From Caldilineaceae bacterium (lineage in GTDB: Bacteria > Chloroflexota > Anaerolineae > Caldilineales > Caldilineaceae), in contig JAJEBF010000052.1 in assembly GCA_022824025.1 (NCBI GenBank), positions 1-64,000 on the forward strand: DNA of 64,000 bases, read 5' to 3'. The notes under the pieces are model-generated. The model was not told the origin of the DNA. It did no database searches and saw nothing but the letters and a program-made list of their open reading frames with translations. The position numbers were made by a program, and so were the translations under genes. Positions 17,622 through 26,523 of this stretch are shown here, piece after piece (position 1 is the first letter of the stretch; every line of letters starts with the position of its first letter).

Positions 17622-20207
17622 ATGAAAGCCGTAGTCATGGCCGGCGGTGAAGGCTCCCGCCTGCGCCCCCTGACGATTGGGCGTCCCAAGCCGATGGTCC
17701 CCCTTGTAGACAAACCGGTCCTCGGCCATATTCTCGGCCTGCTCAAATATCACGGCATCACCGAGATCATCATCACCCTCCAGTACCTGCCCTCCGTGAT
17801 CCAGGACTTCTACGGGGACGGCGGCAGCCTCGGGCTCAACATCACCTATGTCGTCGAAGAAATGCCCCTCGGCACCGCCGGCGGCGTCAAGAACGCGGCC
17901 TCACATCTCGACGATACCTTCCTCGTCATCAGCGGCGACGCCCTGACCGACTTCAACCTGCAGGCCGCCGTCCAACACCATCTCTCCTCCGGCGCTCTCG
18001 CTACAATCGCTGTCTATTCTGTTCCCAACCCCCTGGAATATGGCGCAGTCGTCAGCGACGAAAGCGGCCGCATCACCCAGCTCCTCGAAAAACCGGATTG
18101 GAGCGCCATCCGCTCCGACCGCGTGAACACCGGCATCTATGTGCTCGAACCCGCGGTCCTGGATCATATCCCCGACGATGCCGCCTATGACTTTTCCACC
18201 GACCTCTTCCCTGATCTCCTGCAAAGGGGCGAGCTGCTGCAAGCCTACGTCGCCGAGGGCTACTGGTGTGATGTCGGCACGATTAGCGAGTACATGCGCG
18301 CCAGCGCCGATCTCATCAACGGCAAAGTCTGGCTGCCCCATCCACTCGGCGAAACCGCGCCGGGCGAGGACCTCGCGCCTTCCAATCCGGCGGCGGCCGG
18401 CGGCCAAAACGCCCCGTTCGAACGCGCGCGCCAGCGCGGCGAACTAATCCTGGGCGCCGACGTCGAAATCGCCCCCGACGCACAAATCTTCGGGCCCGTC
18501 TATCTTGGCAACGCCGTCAAAATTAAAGAGGGCGTTACCATCCAGGGGCCGTGTGTGGTCCGCGACTACACCATCGTCGACCGCTACAGCCGCCTCGAGC
18601 ACTGCGTTGTCTGGCGCAACACCTACATAGGGGAGACCTGCGAACTGTTGGGGGCAATCGTGGGCCGCCAGTGCAGCCTCAAAAGCGGCACCATCGCCTA
18701 TGAGGACGTCGTGATCGGCGATAACTGTGTGCTGGATGAGAACTGCGTTGTGCACCCCGATGTGAAACTTTGGCCGAACAAACGCATCGAGCCGGGCGCG
18801 GTCGTGCGTGAAAGTATTATCTGGGGCAGCCGCGGCCGCCGCTCTCTTTTCGGCAGGGCCGGCGTCAGCGGCGTTGTCAATGTCGACTTTACCCCCGAAT
18901 TCGCCGCCAAGCTCGGCAGCAGCGTCGGAGCCAACCTGACCCGCGGCAGCTTCGTCGTCATCAACCGGGACTCACACCGCAGCTCGCGCATGCTGGTGCG
19001 CGCCCTGATGAGCGGCCTCTCCAGCGCCGGCGTCGACGTCTGGGATCTCGGCGAAGTGCCCGTGCCCGTGGCCCGTCATTTCATCCGCACACACGCCGCC
19101 GCAGCAGCCGGCGTCCATGTCCGCCTCAGCCCGCTCGACCAGCGCGTCGTGGACGTCCGGTTCATGGACAGCCGCGGCCTCGACCAGAGCCGGACCGCCG
19201 AACGTTCCGTCGAACGCAGCTTCTCGCGCGAAGATTTCCGCCGCGCCTTCCTCGACGAAGTCGGCCAGATCGACTACCCGGCCGACCCCACCGAAGGCTA
19301 TGTCGAGAGCTTCCTCGCCTGTGTCGACCGCGACCGGATCCGCGCCACCGCCCCCCACGTTCATCCGCAAATCGTCGTCGACACCTCACACGGCCTCAGC
19401 GGCGATACCCTGTCGACCCTCCTCAACCTCCTCGAGGTCGACTATCTGCCGCTCAATGGCGCAAAACTGGGCGCCCTCAGCGATCAGTTCCGCCATCAAC
19501 TCCAGCATATGGCCAAAATTATGGCCGTCCTTGATGCCGGTGTCGGCGTCAAACTCGATGTAGACGGCGAAAGAATCTTTCTCATCGATGAGAGAGGCGT
19601 CGTGCTCGATGATATGACCGCGGCGCTGCTGATGTTGGAGCTGGCCATGTACGCCAACCCCGCCGCCAAAGTCGCCCTGCCAGCGGTGTTGCCGCGTGCC
19701 TTCGAAATCGTCGTCAACCGCTATGGCGGCCAGGTCGTCGCCACCCAGAACGATCTGCGCCATCTTATGCGGGCCGCGACCGAGGATGTGCTGTTCGCCA
19801 CCGATGGAGCCGGCCACTTCATCTTCCCCGATCTGCAACCCGTCTCCGACGGGCTGCTGGCAACCGTGCGCCTGCTCGAATACCTCGGGCTGCGTCAGAA
19901 GGCGGTCAGTGAAATCGTGGCCGACCTGCCGTTGTTCTTTATGGCGCACCATCGAATCGACTGCCCCTGGGAGGCCAAGGGCACCGTCATGCGCCTGCTC
20001 AATCAAAACTACCAGGGCGATGCCGTCATCCCCATCGACGGCCTGAAGATCGACCTCGGCGCCGAAGAGTGGGTCCATATCGGCCCCAACCCCGAGCGCC
20101 CCCTATTCGAAATCCGGGCAGAAGCGGGTGACTCGGAACGCGCCACCGCCCTCGTCAAAGAGCACGGCGAGCAACTCCTGAAATGGGTCGTGGCCAGCGA
20201 CGCTTAG
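17622..20207 (+). CDS. Mannose-1-phosphate guanylyltransferase / phosphomannomutase-like fusion
   Basis: This 861-residue protein has an N-terminal nucleotidyltransferase domain (MAGGEGSRLRPLTIGRPKPM at about 5-24, substrate region to about 235). A left-handed beta-helix segment (about 265-390) follows, then phosphohexomutase domains I-III and the C-terminal domain to the end. The first domain makes NDP-sugars, probably GDP-mannose, for envelope glycans. The mutase part looks non-catalytic: where active enzymes have TASHNP it reads GVHVRLSPLDQR, and the metal loop DGDxDR is replaced by DVDGERIF. I infer a regulatory or structural role for that half. It stands alone after the repeat at 17572. 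Confidence 0.88.
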   Translation: MKAVVMAGGEGSRLRPLTIGRPKPMVPLVDKPVLGHILGLLKYHGITEIIITLQYLPSVIQDFYGDGGSLGLNITYVVEEMPLGTAGGVKNAASHLDDTFLVISGDALTDFNLQAAVQHHLSSGALATIAVYSVPNPLEYGAVVSDESGRITQLLEKPDWSAIRSDRVNTGIYVLEPAVLDHIPDDAAYDFSTDLFPDLLQRGELLQAYVAEGYWCDVGTISEYMRASADLINGKVWLPHPLGETAPGEDLAPSNPAAAGGQNAPFERARQRGELILGADVEIAPDAQIFGPVYLGNAVKIKEGVTIQGPCVVRDYTIVDRYSRLEHCVVWRNTYIGETCELLGAIVGRQCSLKSGTIAYEDVVIGDNCVLDENCVVHPDVKLWPNKRIEPGAVVRESIIWGSRGRRSLFGRAGVSGVVNVDFTPEFAAKLGSSVGANLTRGSFVVINRDSHRSSRMLVRALMSGLSSAGVDVWDLGEVPVPVARHFIRTHAAAAAGVHVRLSPLDQRVVDVRFMDSRGLDQSRTAERSVERSFSREDFRRAFLDEVGQIDYPADPTEGYVESFLACVDRDRIRATAPHVHPQIVVDTSHGLSGDTLSTLLNLLEVDYLPLNGAKLGALSDQFRHQLQHMAKIMAVLDAGVGVKLDVDGERIFLIDERGVVLDDMTAALLMLELAMYANPAAKVALPAVLPRAFEIVVNRYGGQVVATQNDLRHLMRAATEDVLFATDGAGHFIFPDLQPVSDGLLATVRLLEYLGLRQKAVSEIVADLPLFFMAHHRIDCPWEAKGTVMRLLNQNYQGDAVIPIDGLKIDLGAEEWVHIGPNPERPLFEIRAEAGDSERATALVKEHGEQLLKWVVASDA

Positions 20208-20265
20208 CCGCCATGGACCACCTGAACCGCCGCAACGCGCACGGCGGAAGCAAAAAGCCCGCGCC

Positions 20266-23154
20266 CTATTCGTTCCGCAAACCCGGAACGAACACGACAT
20301 GGATTCCGTCTCCCGTCCGGGCCGGCGTCTGCCCCTGAACCGGGCTCGAACCAGGGCCCTGCGTCGGGCCCCCTGATTGACCCGGAGGCGGCCCCTGCGT
20401 TTGGCCCTGCGTTTGGCCCTGTGTCTGGCCCTGTGTGGAGCCCTCCCTCGTGCTCTCCGTCGTGCCCTCCGATTCCTCTTCCGTCTCCTCCTCTGATCCA
20501 CCGCTGCGGACCCAAACCCGCAGACGGCTGCTGCTCGAGAAGTTGCCGGCATTGTCCTTGGCCCAATAGCGGACACTGTAAATGCCGTCCTCGGAGATTG
20601 TGAACGGTTCACTGTACAGTTCAACCGGCCCGTCGTTCAGAACATACGCGATACCCCACACGCCGCTGGTCGCGTCTGCAGCCTCAATGGTGACCTGAAC
20701 CGGCCCGCTGAACAGCCCGCGCTGTTCAGCCGAGTTTGCGCCGCTTCCTTCCCCCTCGTCCGAAGATTCCGATGCCACCTGCACGGCTCGCGCCTGAACG
20801 GTTGGCGGCGTCCGGTCAACGCGCAGCTGCCCGGTCGCGCTCTCCCCCTCCAGGCCGGATCGGTCTTTGGCTTTGAAACGCACAGTGTACGTGCCATCCG
20901 CGAGGTCGCTCAATGCCGCTGACAGCTTCTGCGCCTCCAGCGGATCGTTGGGCAGGCTGAAATGGGCCGCCTTCTCCTCGTCGTCCAAAAGCAGCTTGCC
21001 GCTGGTCGTGTCCAGCCCGCTGTTAAAATCCTGAACAGGGACCGAAATCAGGACAGGCAATCTTGTCCACCAGCTCTGCAGGTGCTCCAAATCGCCGAAC
21101 ACCGGCGGCAGCTCGCTTCCGAACTCGATATACCTGGTGACGACCGGGCTCGCATTTCCGGCCGCATCGAACGCGATCGCGGAAACCGTTGACGTGCCGC
21201 TGCTGGGGAGCGCCCAGTCGAACGTTCTTCTCGTCGTTATATCCTGCAGCTGCCACAGCCGGACCCGGTCTAGCGCCAGGTCTACCTCTCCGTGCCATTT
21301 CACGCGGAACTCCAACCCCTCGACCGCGTTGAACAGATGGAAATCAACGGGAATTTCGACATACTCGCCCGCGCCGGTGAAATCGCTCGGCCAGATGTCG
21401 CGCAAACCAAGACCCAGAGTCCCCCCCTTGTCGGTCACATCCAAACGGGCGATCGGCTGATCCGGCAGCACATTGTCGTTGTCGTCGTCGTCAGGTTCAC
21501 CCATACGCAGCCGGAAGAGCGCGCGATAGGTGGCGTTGTGCGGAATGCCGGTCGCGTAAGGGCCGTACCACCAGCCCGCGGCATGGTCGTCGGCTCTTGC
21601 CTCCCGCGCGCGCGCGCCCTCGGCGTCGTCATCATCCACATCTTCGCCCGTGGTGCTGTGGAGGTTTTCGCCCTGCCAGGTCCAACTGTTGCTGAGACCG
21701 ATCGTCGAGCCCCGTTCCGGTGTCTCGAGCGTTAACGTGGCCCTCTGTACCTCCACCGCCGAAGGCGCCTCGAAAGTCGGCGCCGCAGGCGCGTCCCAGT
21801 CGATCTCCAGCGCCTTTGTCTCCTGCAACGCGTTGCTCAGCGTCAGCGAGGCGGTGATCGTGCTGCCGCTGCTGAGATCCGCGCTGCGCAGCCAGACACC
21901 GCGTATAGGCAGAGAGTCCGGGCCAGGGTCGAGATCGACTTGCCCCGACAGCGTCTCCGCAGGCGCCAAAGCCCCCCAGCGCAGACCGCCCACAGGGAAA
22001 TAACCTCGCAAGGACAGGCCCGTGATTCCCCCCAGCGCCCGCGTCGGCTGGCGGGCATCCTGCAACGTGACATCCGTATAGTAGTGGCCCAGAATCTGGC
22101 GGTACGTCTGGCCGGCGGTGGCCCGCCGCGCCGCCCCCCACTGGCTCAGACCGTAGCCGTGGCCCCAACGCACTTCGCCAAGACCCGTCTCGTCCGGCAC
22201 CGCCTTCAGATACGCCACCGCCGGATTGGTGAGCGTCGGATGGCTGTTCTTGGCGCTGTACATGGCTATGATCGGCGCGCTCGTGCTGTCACCCGCATAG
22301 GCCAAATACTGCCCCGCCGTCCTGCTGACCGCCGCGTCCGTGGAAGAAAAGCGATTGTTGCACATCATCTGGAAATTGGCCCAGTCGGTCACGTCATAGT
22401 AGCGCCGCCCGCGCAAAATCTGGTACCAGGCATACGTGCGGGTGGCAACCGCCTGCGCGGCCAGCGCTTCCGGTGACCACGAGATGGGAACCTCCGCGGG
22501 AACCGAACGGGCCACATACTCCTCGAACGGAACTACGTCCACCTGCCAGTCCGGTACGTTGCGGCAGTTATTCTCAGGGTGGTGGGCCACCCGAATCGTC
22601 GCCGGGTAGGTCAGCGCCGTTATCTCAACCTCGGCCGCTTCCACTCCCGCTGGATTGTCATCCGGCTGCAGGTTCTCATCGCGTATGATCGACCTGTCGG
22701 ATGGGTCGTACGTCGCGGCGCGAATGCTGTTTGCTTCCAGTTGATCGAAGCGCAGCCGGTTGCTGCGTCCCGTTTGCCAGCGCGGGTTATGCCCGGGAAT
22801 GCGTTCGCGCACCCGGCCCGTCGCACGTTCAATCACATAGATTTCAGCCAGACCGACTGTCTCCGTCCCTGTCGGCACAACCGTAATCGCCATCAATGCG
22901 CCGTCGGGGCTGATGCGGGGCCTGCCGAAATGGGAACCGGCGCGCTCGACCAGAATCTCGCCGTCTATCGTCAGCGCCTGAAAACTGGGGGGGCCGGAAA
23001 TCTGTATATCGCGCGCCTGTACCTCGCCGCTATCCCGAGGCCCCAGCGTCAGCGCCGGTATGATCCACTCGACAACAGTGTATAACGAGGCGCCAAAGAG
23101 CGCGATAACGAGGCCGACGACAAGGAGCCGGCGCAAGGAATATCCTGACTGCAT
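20266..23154 (-). CDS. SpoIID/LytB-domain surface protein with Ig-like repeats
   Basis: This 962-residue protein has an N-terminal membrane anchor (about 9-33) and a beta-rich region. The SpoIID domain follows (about 205-365; VPFEEYVARSVPAEVPISWS, then EALAAQAVATRTYAWYQI, and the GHGYGLSQWGA signature near 335). A long extracellular part follows with Ig-like segments (DGTYTVRFKAKDRSGLEG, DGIYSVRYWAKDNAGNFSSS). The C-terminal tail has TQGQ repeats and ends VVFVPGLRNE. SpoIID enzymes cut denuded glycan strands of peptidoglycan; the role here is inferred to be wall remodelling in a non-sporulating lineage. It diverges from tsaE. Confidence 0.88.
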   Translation of the reverse strand: MQSGYSLRRLLVVGLVIALFGASLYTVVEWIIPALTLGPRDSGEVQARDIQISGPPSFQALTIDGEILVERAGSHFGRPRISPDGALMAITVVPTGTETVGLAEIYVIERATGRVRERIPGHNPRWQTGRSNRLRFDQLEANSIRAATYDPSDRSIIRDENLQPDDNPAGVEAAEVEITALTYPATIRVAHHPENNCRNVPDWQVDVVPFEEYVARSVPAEVPISWSPEALAAQAVATRTYAWYQILRGRRYYDVTDWANFQMMCNNRFSSTDAAVSRTAGQYLAYAGDSTSAPIIAMYSAKNSHPTLTNPAVAYLKAVPDETGLGEVRWGHGYGLSQWGAARRATAGQTYRQILGHYYTDVTLQDARQPTRALGGITGLSLRGYFPVGGLRWGALAPAETLSGQVDLDPGPDSLPIRGVWLRSADLSSGSTITASLTLSNALQETKALEIDWDAPAAPTFEAPSAVEVQRATLTLETPERGSTIGLSNSWTWQGENLHSTTGEDVDDDDAEGARAREARADDHAAGWWYGPYATGIPHNATYRALFRLRMGEPDDDDNDNVLPDQPIARLDVTDKGGTLGLGLRDIWPSDFTGAGEYVEIPVDFHLFNAVEGLEFRVKWHGEVDLALDRVRLWQLQDITTRRTFDWALPSSGTSTVSAIAFDAAGNASPVVTRYIEFGSELPPVFGDLEHLQSWWTRLPVLISVPVQDFNSGLDTTSGKLLLDDEEKAAHFSLPNDPLEAQKLSAALSDLADGTYTVRFKAKDRSGLEGESATGQLRVDRTPPTVQARAVQVASESSDEGEGSGANSAEQRGLFSGPVQVTIEAADATSGVWGIAYVLNDGPVELYSEPFTISEDGIYSVRYWAKDNAGNFSSSSRLRVWVRSGGSEEETEEESEGTTESTREGSTQGQTQGQTQGQTQGPPPGQSGGPTQGPGSSPVQGQTPARTGDGIHVVFVPGLRNE

Positions 23155-23382
23155 GGCTACAGTTTCTGGTGACTGATCGTTTGTGTCCGAGCTTGCGCTC
23201 GGGCCGCATATTGTTAACTACCATTGTAACAGGAACACAATAATTCCTGCATTTGGCTTCGCGGCAACGTGGGGGGTACAATCGCAGACGTGAGGGTTTC
23301 TTTCCATTGCGCCCCTCTCTTTTCGGGCCGCCGGACATCCCAGTCCCGTGACGGGCGGCGGACTTGCCAGAGATCAAATTGG

Positions 23383-23967
23383 GTGAACGACCATTTCCGC
23401 TTCCCGCTCCTATCCTCCTCTCCGCGTGAAACGCAAAATCTCGGCGAACTGCTGGGGCGGACGATCTGCCGCCCGCAGACCACGAGCGTCGTGATCGGCC
23501 TTGTGGGTGATCTGGGAGCAGGCAAAACCACCTTTGCGCAGGGATTGGCCAGGGGTCTGGGCGTGCAGGCGCGCATCACCAGCCCTACCTTCACCCTGAT
23601 CAACGAATATACGTCCGCAACGCAAGATCTGCGGCTGTTCCACGTGGACAGCTACCGCCTGACCGCCGACGCCGGCTCCCTCGCCGCCGAAGTCTACGGA
23701 TTGGGCATGGATGAAATCTTGGATGCCGTCGAAGAGACGCCCCTCGACGACCCGGAAAACCCGCTCGATTCCGCCGCGCGTCACGTTGTCGTCATCGAGT
23801 GGGCCGACCGCCTCGACGGCCTGCTGCCCGACGACCGCCTTATGGTTCGCTTCAACAACAGCGCAGACGACAGCGCCGGGCGAATGCTATGCCTCTGCGC
23901 CACCGGGCCCCACAGCAAGGCCCTGCTGTCCGCGCTGCGCGCCGAAACAACATGTATCGCCAAATGA
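23383..23967 (+). CDS. tsaE: tRNA threonylcarbamoyladenosine biosynthesis ATPase TsaE
   Basis: The Walker A loop GDLGAGKTTFAQGLARGLGV and the ITSPTFTLINEY switch identify TsaE, which works with TsaB and TsaD to place t6A at position 37 of ANN-decoding tRNAs. The likely start is GTG at 23383 (VNDHFRFP), giving about 194 residues; the frame upstream to 23269 has no family character. The C-terminal half has the conserved HVDSYRL and VVIEWADRL motifs. It is followed by two CBS-domain genes. Confidence 0.88.
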   Translation: MNDHFRFPLLSSSPRETQNLGELLGRTICRPQTTSVVIGLVGDLGAGKTTFAQGLARGLGVQARITSPTFTLINEYTSATQDLRLFHVDSYRLTADAGSLAAEVYGLGMDEILDAVEETPLDDPENPLDSAARHVVVIEWADRLDGLLPDDRLMVRFNNSADDSAGRMLCLCATGPHSKALLSALRAETTCIAK

Positions 23968-24009
23968 GAATTCAGCTTCTGAACGTGTACATTTTGGTTG
24001 GAGGCGCCG

Positions 24010-24435
24010 GTGGGGTCCGATAGCGGCCAGGTGAAGCACTGGATGACGCCCAATCCGCATACCTGCCACAAAGAAGCCTCACTGGCAGATGCCCGCGATC
24101 TCATGGTCGAGCATCATTGCCGCCGCCTTCCCGTCGTGGATGACGACGGCCTTCTGATCGGCATCGTCAGCTTCGGCGACCTGCGCCAGGCCGCCCCGTC
24201 CAGCGTCACCACGCTCAGCCTCTTCGAAATCAACTATTTCTGGGCGAAGCTCCCCGTCAGCGACGCCATGACCGCCGAGCCGGTTACCGTCGCCCCGGAC
24301 AGCTCAATCGATGTCGCCTGCCGCCTCATGCTGGACTACAGAATCGGCGGGCTCCCCGTGGCTGTAAACCGTAAAGTCGTCGGCATTTTCACCACAACCG
24401 ACGTATTGCGCTACGTCGTCGAGCACGCCTCCTAG
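24010..24435 (+). CDS. CBS-domain pair protein
   Basis: Two CBS motifs are visible. The first is VKHWMTPNPHTCHKEASLAD with RRLPVVDDDGLLIGIVSFGD; the second is VSDAMTAEPVTVAPDSSIDV with GGLPVAVNRKVVGIFTTTDV. Such small proteins sense adenosine nucleotides, but the partner is unknown. The start is uncertain: TTG 23998, GTG 24010 and GTG 24031 are all in frame; GTG 24010 is chosen. It precedes a second CBS gene in the same orientation, 51 bases on. Confidence 0.85.
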   Translation: MGSDSGQVKHWMTPNPHTCHKEASLADARDLMVEHHCRRLPVVDDDGLLIGIVSFGDLRQAAPSSVTTLSLFEINYFWAKLPVSDAMTAEPVTVAPDSSIDVACRLMLDYRIGGLPVAVNRKVVGIFTTTDVLRYVVEHAS

Positions 24436-24486
24436 AGAGGCCGCTGCCCTCTGACCCGTACCGCCGGACACGCTGGCGTCTGCACC

Positions 24487-24966
24487 ATGGAGTCACCAAT
24501 GCACCGCATGCTGGTAAGCGAAATCATGAGCGCGCCGGTGATCACGATCGATCCCGACGCGCTGGCCGTGGACGCCGCGCAGCTGATGGAAGCCAATAAC
24601 GTGCGCCGCATCATTGTGATCGACCAGGACGGCTACATGTGCGGGATCGTTACAGATGCCGATGTGTTGGAGGCCGAAACAGCCGGAAGTGTCGCCAGCC
24701 GCTACGACCCGGGCCTCGATGAGGAGTGGCTGACTGTGCGCGATGTGATGACCGCCGACGTAATTGCCGTCGGGCCCGAAGCGTCGCTCGGCCAGTTGGT
24801 AGAAAAGATGATGGAAACCAAAATCGGCGGCATCCCCGTCGTGCAGCCGCCAGAGCCCGGCAGCGGGCTGCTCCTGCCCGTCGGCATCGTCACCGAGACC
24901 GACATCTTCCGCCTGATCAGCGAAGCCTGGCGCGCCGACGAAGCTTCAAACACCAACGATTCCTAA
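24487..24966 (+). CDS. CBS-domain pair protein
   Basis: This 159-residue protein has two CBS domains. One covers residues about 8-60 (VSEIMSAPVITIDPDALAVD, RRIIVIDQDGYMCGIVTDAD). The other covers 84-150 (VRDVMTADVIAVGPEASLGQ, GGIPVVQPPE, then GIVTETDIFRLI). It is only partly similar to its neighbour, so the pair is not a recent duplication. No effector domain is attached. A regulatory nucleotide-sensing role is inferred. Confidence 0.88.
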   Translation: MESPMHRMLVSEIMSAPVITIDPDALAVDAAQLMEANNVRRIIVIDQDGYMCGIVTDADVLEAETAGSVASRYDPGLDEEWLTVRDVMTADVIAVGPEASLGQLVEKMMETKIGGIPVVQPPEPGSGLLLPVGIVTETDIFRLISEAWRADEASNTNDS

Positions 24967-25003
24967 CCCCCTCCCCGCGCCCACCAGCCCGCACACCCCG
25001 CCA

Positions 25004-25034
25004 CCCACTGACCTCTAACCACCGACCACTGCCG
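25004..25034. repeat. ACTGACC intergenic repeat
   Basis: CCACTGACCTCTAACCACCG then ACCACTGCC lies at the end of the convergent gap between the second CBS gene and the YqeC-MocA gene, overlapping the last codons of the latter. It matches the family near 17580, 45786 and 53732. Confidence 0.5.
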
Positions 25035-26487
25035 TCCCCCACTCCTCCGGCGTATCCACGTCTGCCAGCCACTCGCCCGGCGCCTCGATCGCCCTGACCT
25101 CCCCGGCGTGCCGGCGCAGCAGCATCCCCCCGCCCCGGTCACCCTGAATCAGCCTCAGCTGGCCGAAGAAACGCCGGTCAAAAAGCGCCGGCGCGCCGCG
25201 TACCGCCCCATCCACCGCGACGGCCGCCAGATCGCTGCCGTCCCGCCATGCCTGCCACAGCCGCCGCAACAGCGCCGCCGGCAGGCGGGGCTGGTCCACC
25301 GGCAGAAACAGGGCTGCCTCACAAGCGGCCGGCAGCGCCTCCACCGCCGCGCGCACCGACCCCGCCTGGCCCTCCTGCCACACGGGGTTGAAGACGACGC
25401 GCAGACGCCCGCGGCCCGCCTCGCGCAGCGGGGCCAGCGCCGCCTCCACCTGGTCAGCGACCGCGCCGGTGACCACAACCGTTTCAGAAACGCCGCTCTC
25501 GAGCGCGATGCGGGCCGCCCGCGTCACCAGCGGTTCGCCCTGCCAGCGCAGCAGCTGTTTCGGCTGCCCCATCCGGCGGCTTTCTCCCGCGGCCAGCACA
25601 ACCGCCGCCGACGCGCCCCAGCGCTCGCGAATGGCTGCCCCGCTTCCCGCCCCCACCGCGCCGATCAGCGCCGGCTGGTTCTGCTGCGCCAGCCGCAGCG
25701 CGACCAACCGGGCCGCCGCCAGCCTCGGCGCGCTGTCAGCCTTATTCAAGAGCGGTATCAGCCTCGCGCCCCCAGCCTGGAAACCGCTGCCGGGAGGCGT
25801 ACCCTCTCCTCTCTCCTCAGCCCTCCCGCCTCGCCCGTATGGTTCCACAAGAAGACGGCCCAGCATACGCGGTGTCAGCCGCGTCGACGCGTCCTCTTCC
25901 TGCAGAAGAGCGCGTACCTGCTCGGGCCGGTGGACGTAAGGTTCGTCCAGGGGCAGCCCCAGCCCGTCAAGTCCCGCCACCGGAACCAGGTGCGTCGTGC
26001 AGGCCGGGACGACCGGCTCGTGCGAAGCGGGCGCCTTGACCGGGCGGCGGCGGCTGCCATCGCCTTCGAGCGCGATCAGGCTGATGCCGAGATCACCGGC
26101 CCGCGCAGCCAGCGCGTCCACAACCTCCAGGGGCAGGCCCTGTCGTTTGGATCTTGTCGGGAAGGCGGCTGTTGGCCTGCCGGCGGATTCAGGGGTCCGG
26201 AAACCGGGGTTCGACCAGATAAAGCAGTGCCCGTGCCGCGCCAGCGCCGCCTCCAGCGCAGCCCAGTCTATCTCTTCGGTCTCGCCGGGCTTTGCTTCGA
26301 GGCGGGCCGGCGCGTCCTCCGCCTGGGAAGCGAAAATATGGGTGGTCGTGGTGGTGACGACGCGTTGGCCGCCGCCAACGGCCTCATCCGCCAGCCGGAA
26401 GAGCGCGCTCGTCTTGCCCCCGGCGCCGACCAGTGTGACGACCGAAAGCGCATCCGGCCGCAGTCGCAGAGCATGATGGAGTTGCAT
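25015..26487 (-). CDS. YqeC-like selenium-cofactor protein fused to MocA-like nucleotidyltransferase
   Basis: This 490-residue protein has an N-terminal YqeC domain (VTLVGAGGKTSALFRLADEA near 17-36 with a P-loop-like GAGGKT, then VVTTTTTHIF). A C-terminal MobA-like cytidylyltransferase follows from about 292 (VVLAAGESRRMGQPKQLLRW, later FLPVDQPRLP and a GDRGGGMLL region). YqeC is a marker of selenium-dependent molybdenum hydroxylases; MocA makes the cytidine dinucleotide form of molybdopterin. Fusing both, directly downstream of a xanthine-dehydrogenase-type enzyme, fits a dedicated maturation protein. The 36-base gap to that gene implies one operon. Confidence 0.85.
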   Translation of the reverse strand: MQLHHALRLRPDALSVVTLVGAGGKTSALFRLADEAVGGGQRVVTTTTTHIFASQAEDAPARLEAKPGETEEIDWAALEAALARHGHCFIWSNPGFRTPESAGRPTAAFPTRSKRQGLPLEVVDALAARAGDLGISLIALEGDGSRRRPVKAPASHEPVVPACTTHLVPVAGLDGLGLPLDEPYVHRPEQVRALLQEEDASTRLTPRMLGRLLVEPYGRGGRAEERGEGTPPGSGFQAGGARLIPLLNKADSAPRLAAARLVALRLAQQNQPALIGAVGAGSGAAIRERWGASAAVVLAAGESRRMGQPKQLLRWQGEPLVTRAARIALESGVSETVVVTGAVADQVEAALAPLREAGRGRLRVVFNPVWQEGQAGSVRAAVEALPAACEAALFLPVDQPRLPAALLRRLWQAWRDGSDLAAVAVDGAVRGAPALFDRRFFGQLRLIQGDRGGGMLLRRHAGEVRAIEAPGEWLADVDTPEEWGTAVVGG

Positions 26488-26523
26488 GATGAAGTTTTCA
26501 GGGAGAATTGCGGTTTCAGTGTG

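Noticed and set aside
20403..20460. Short tandem repeat resembling a CRISPR-like array
   Set aside because: It is the TQGQ coding repeat at the end of the SpoIID protein, with no spacers; no CRISPR array was found in the window.
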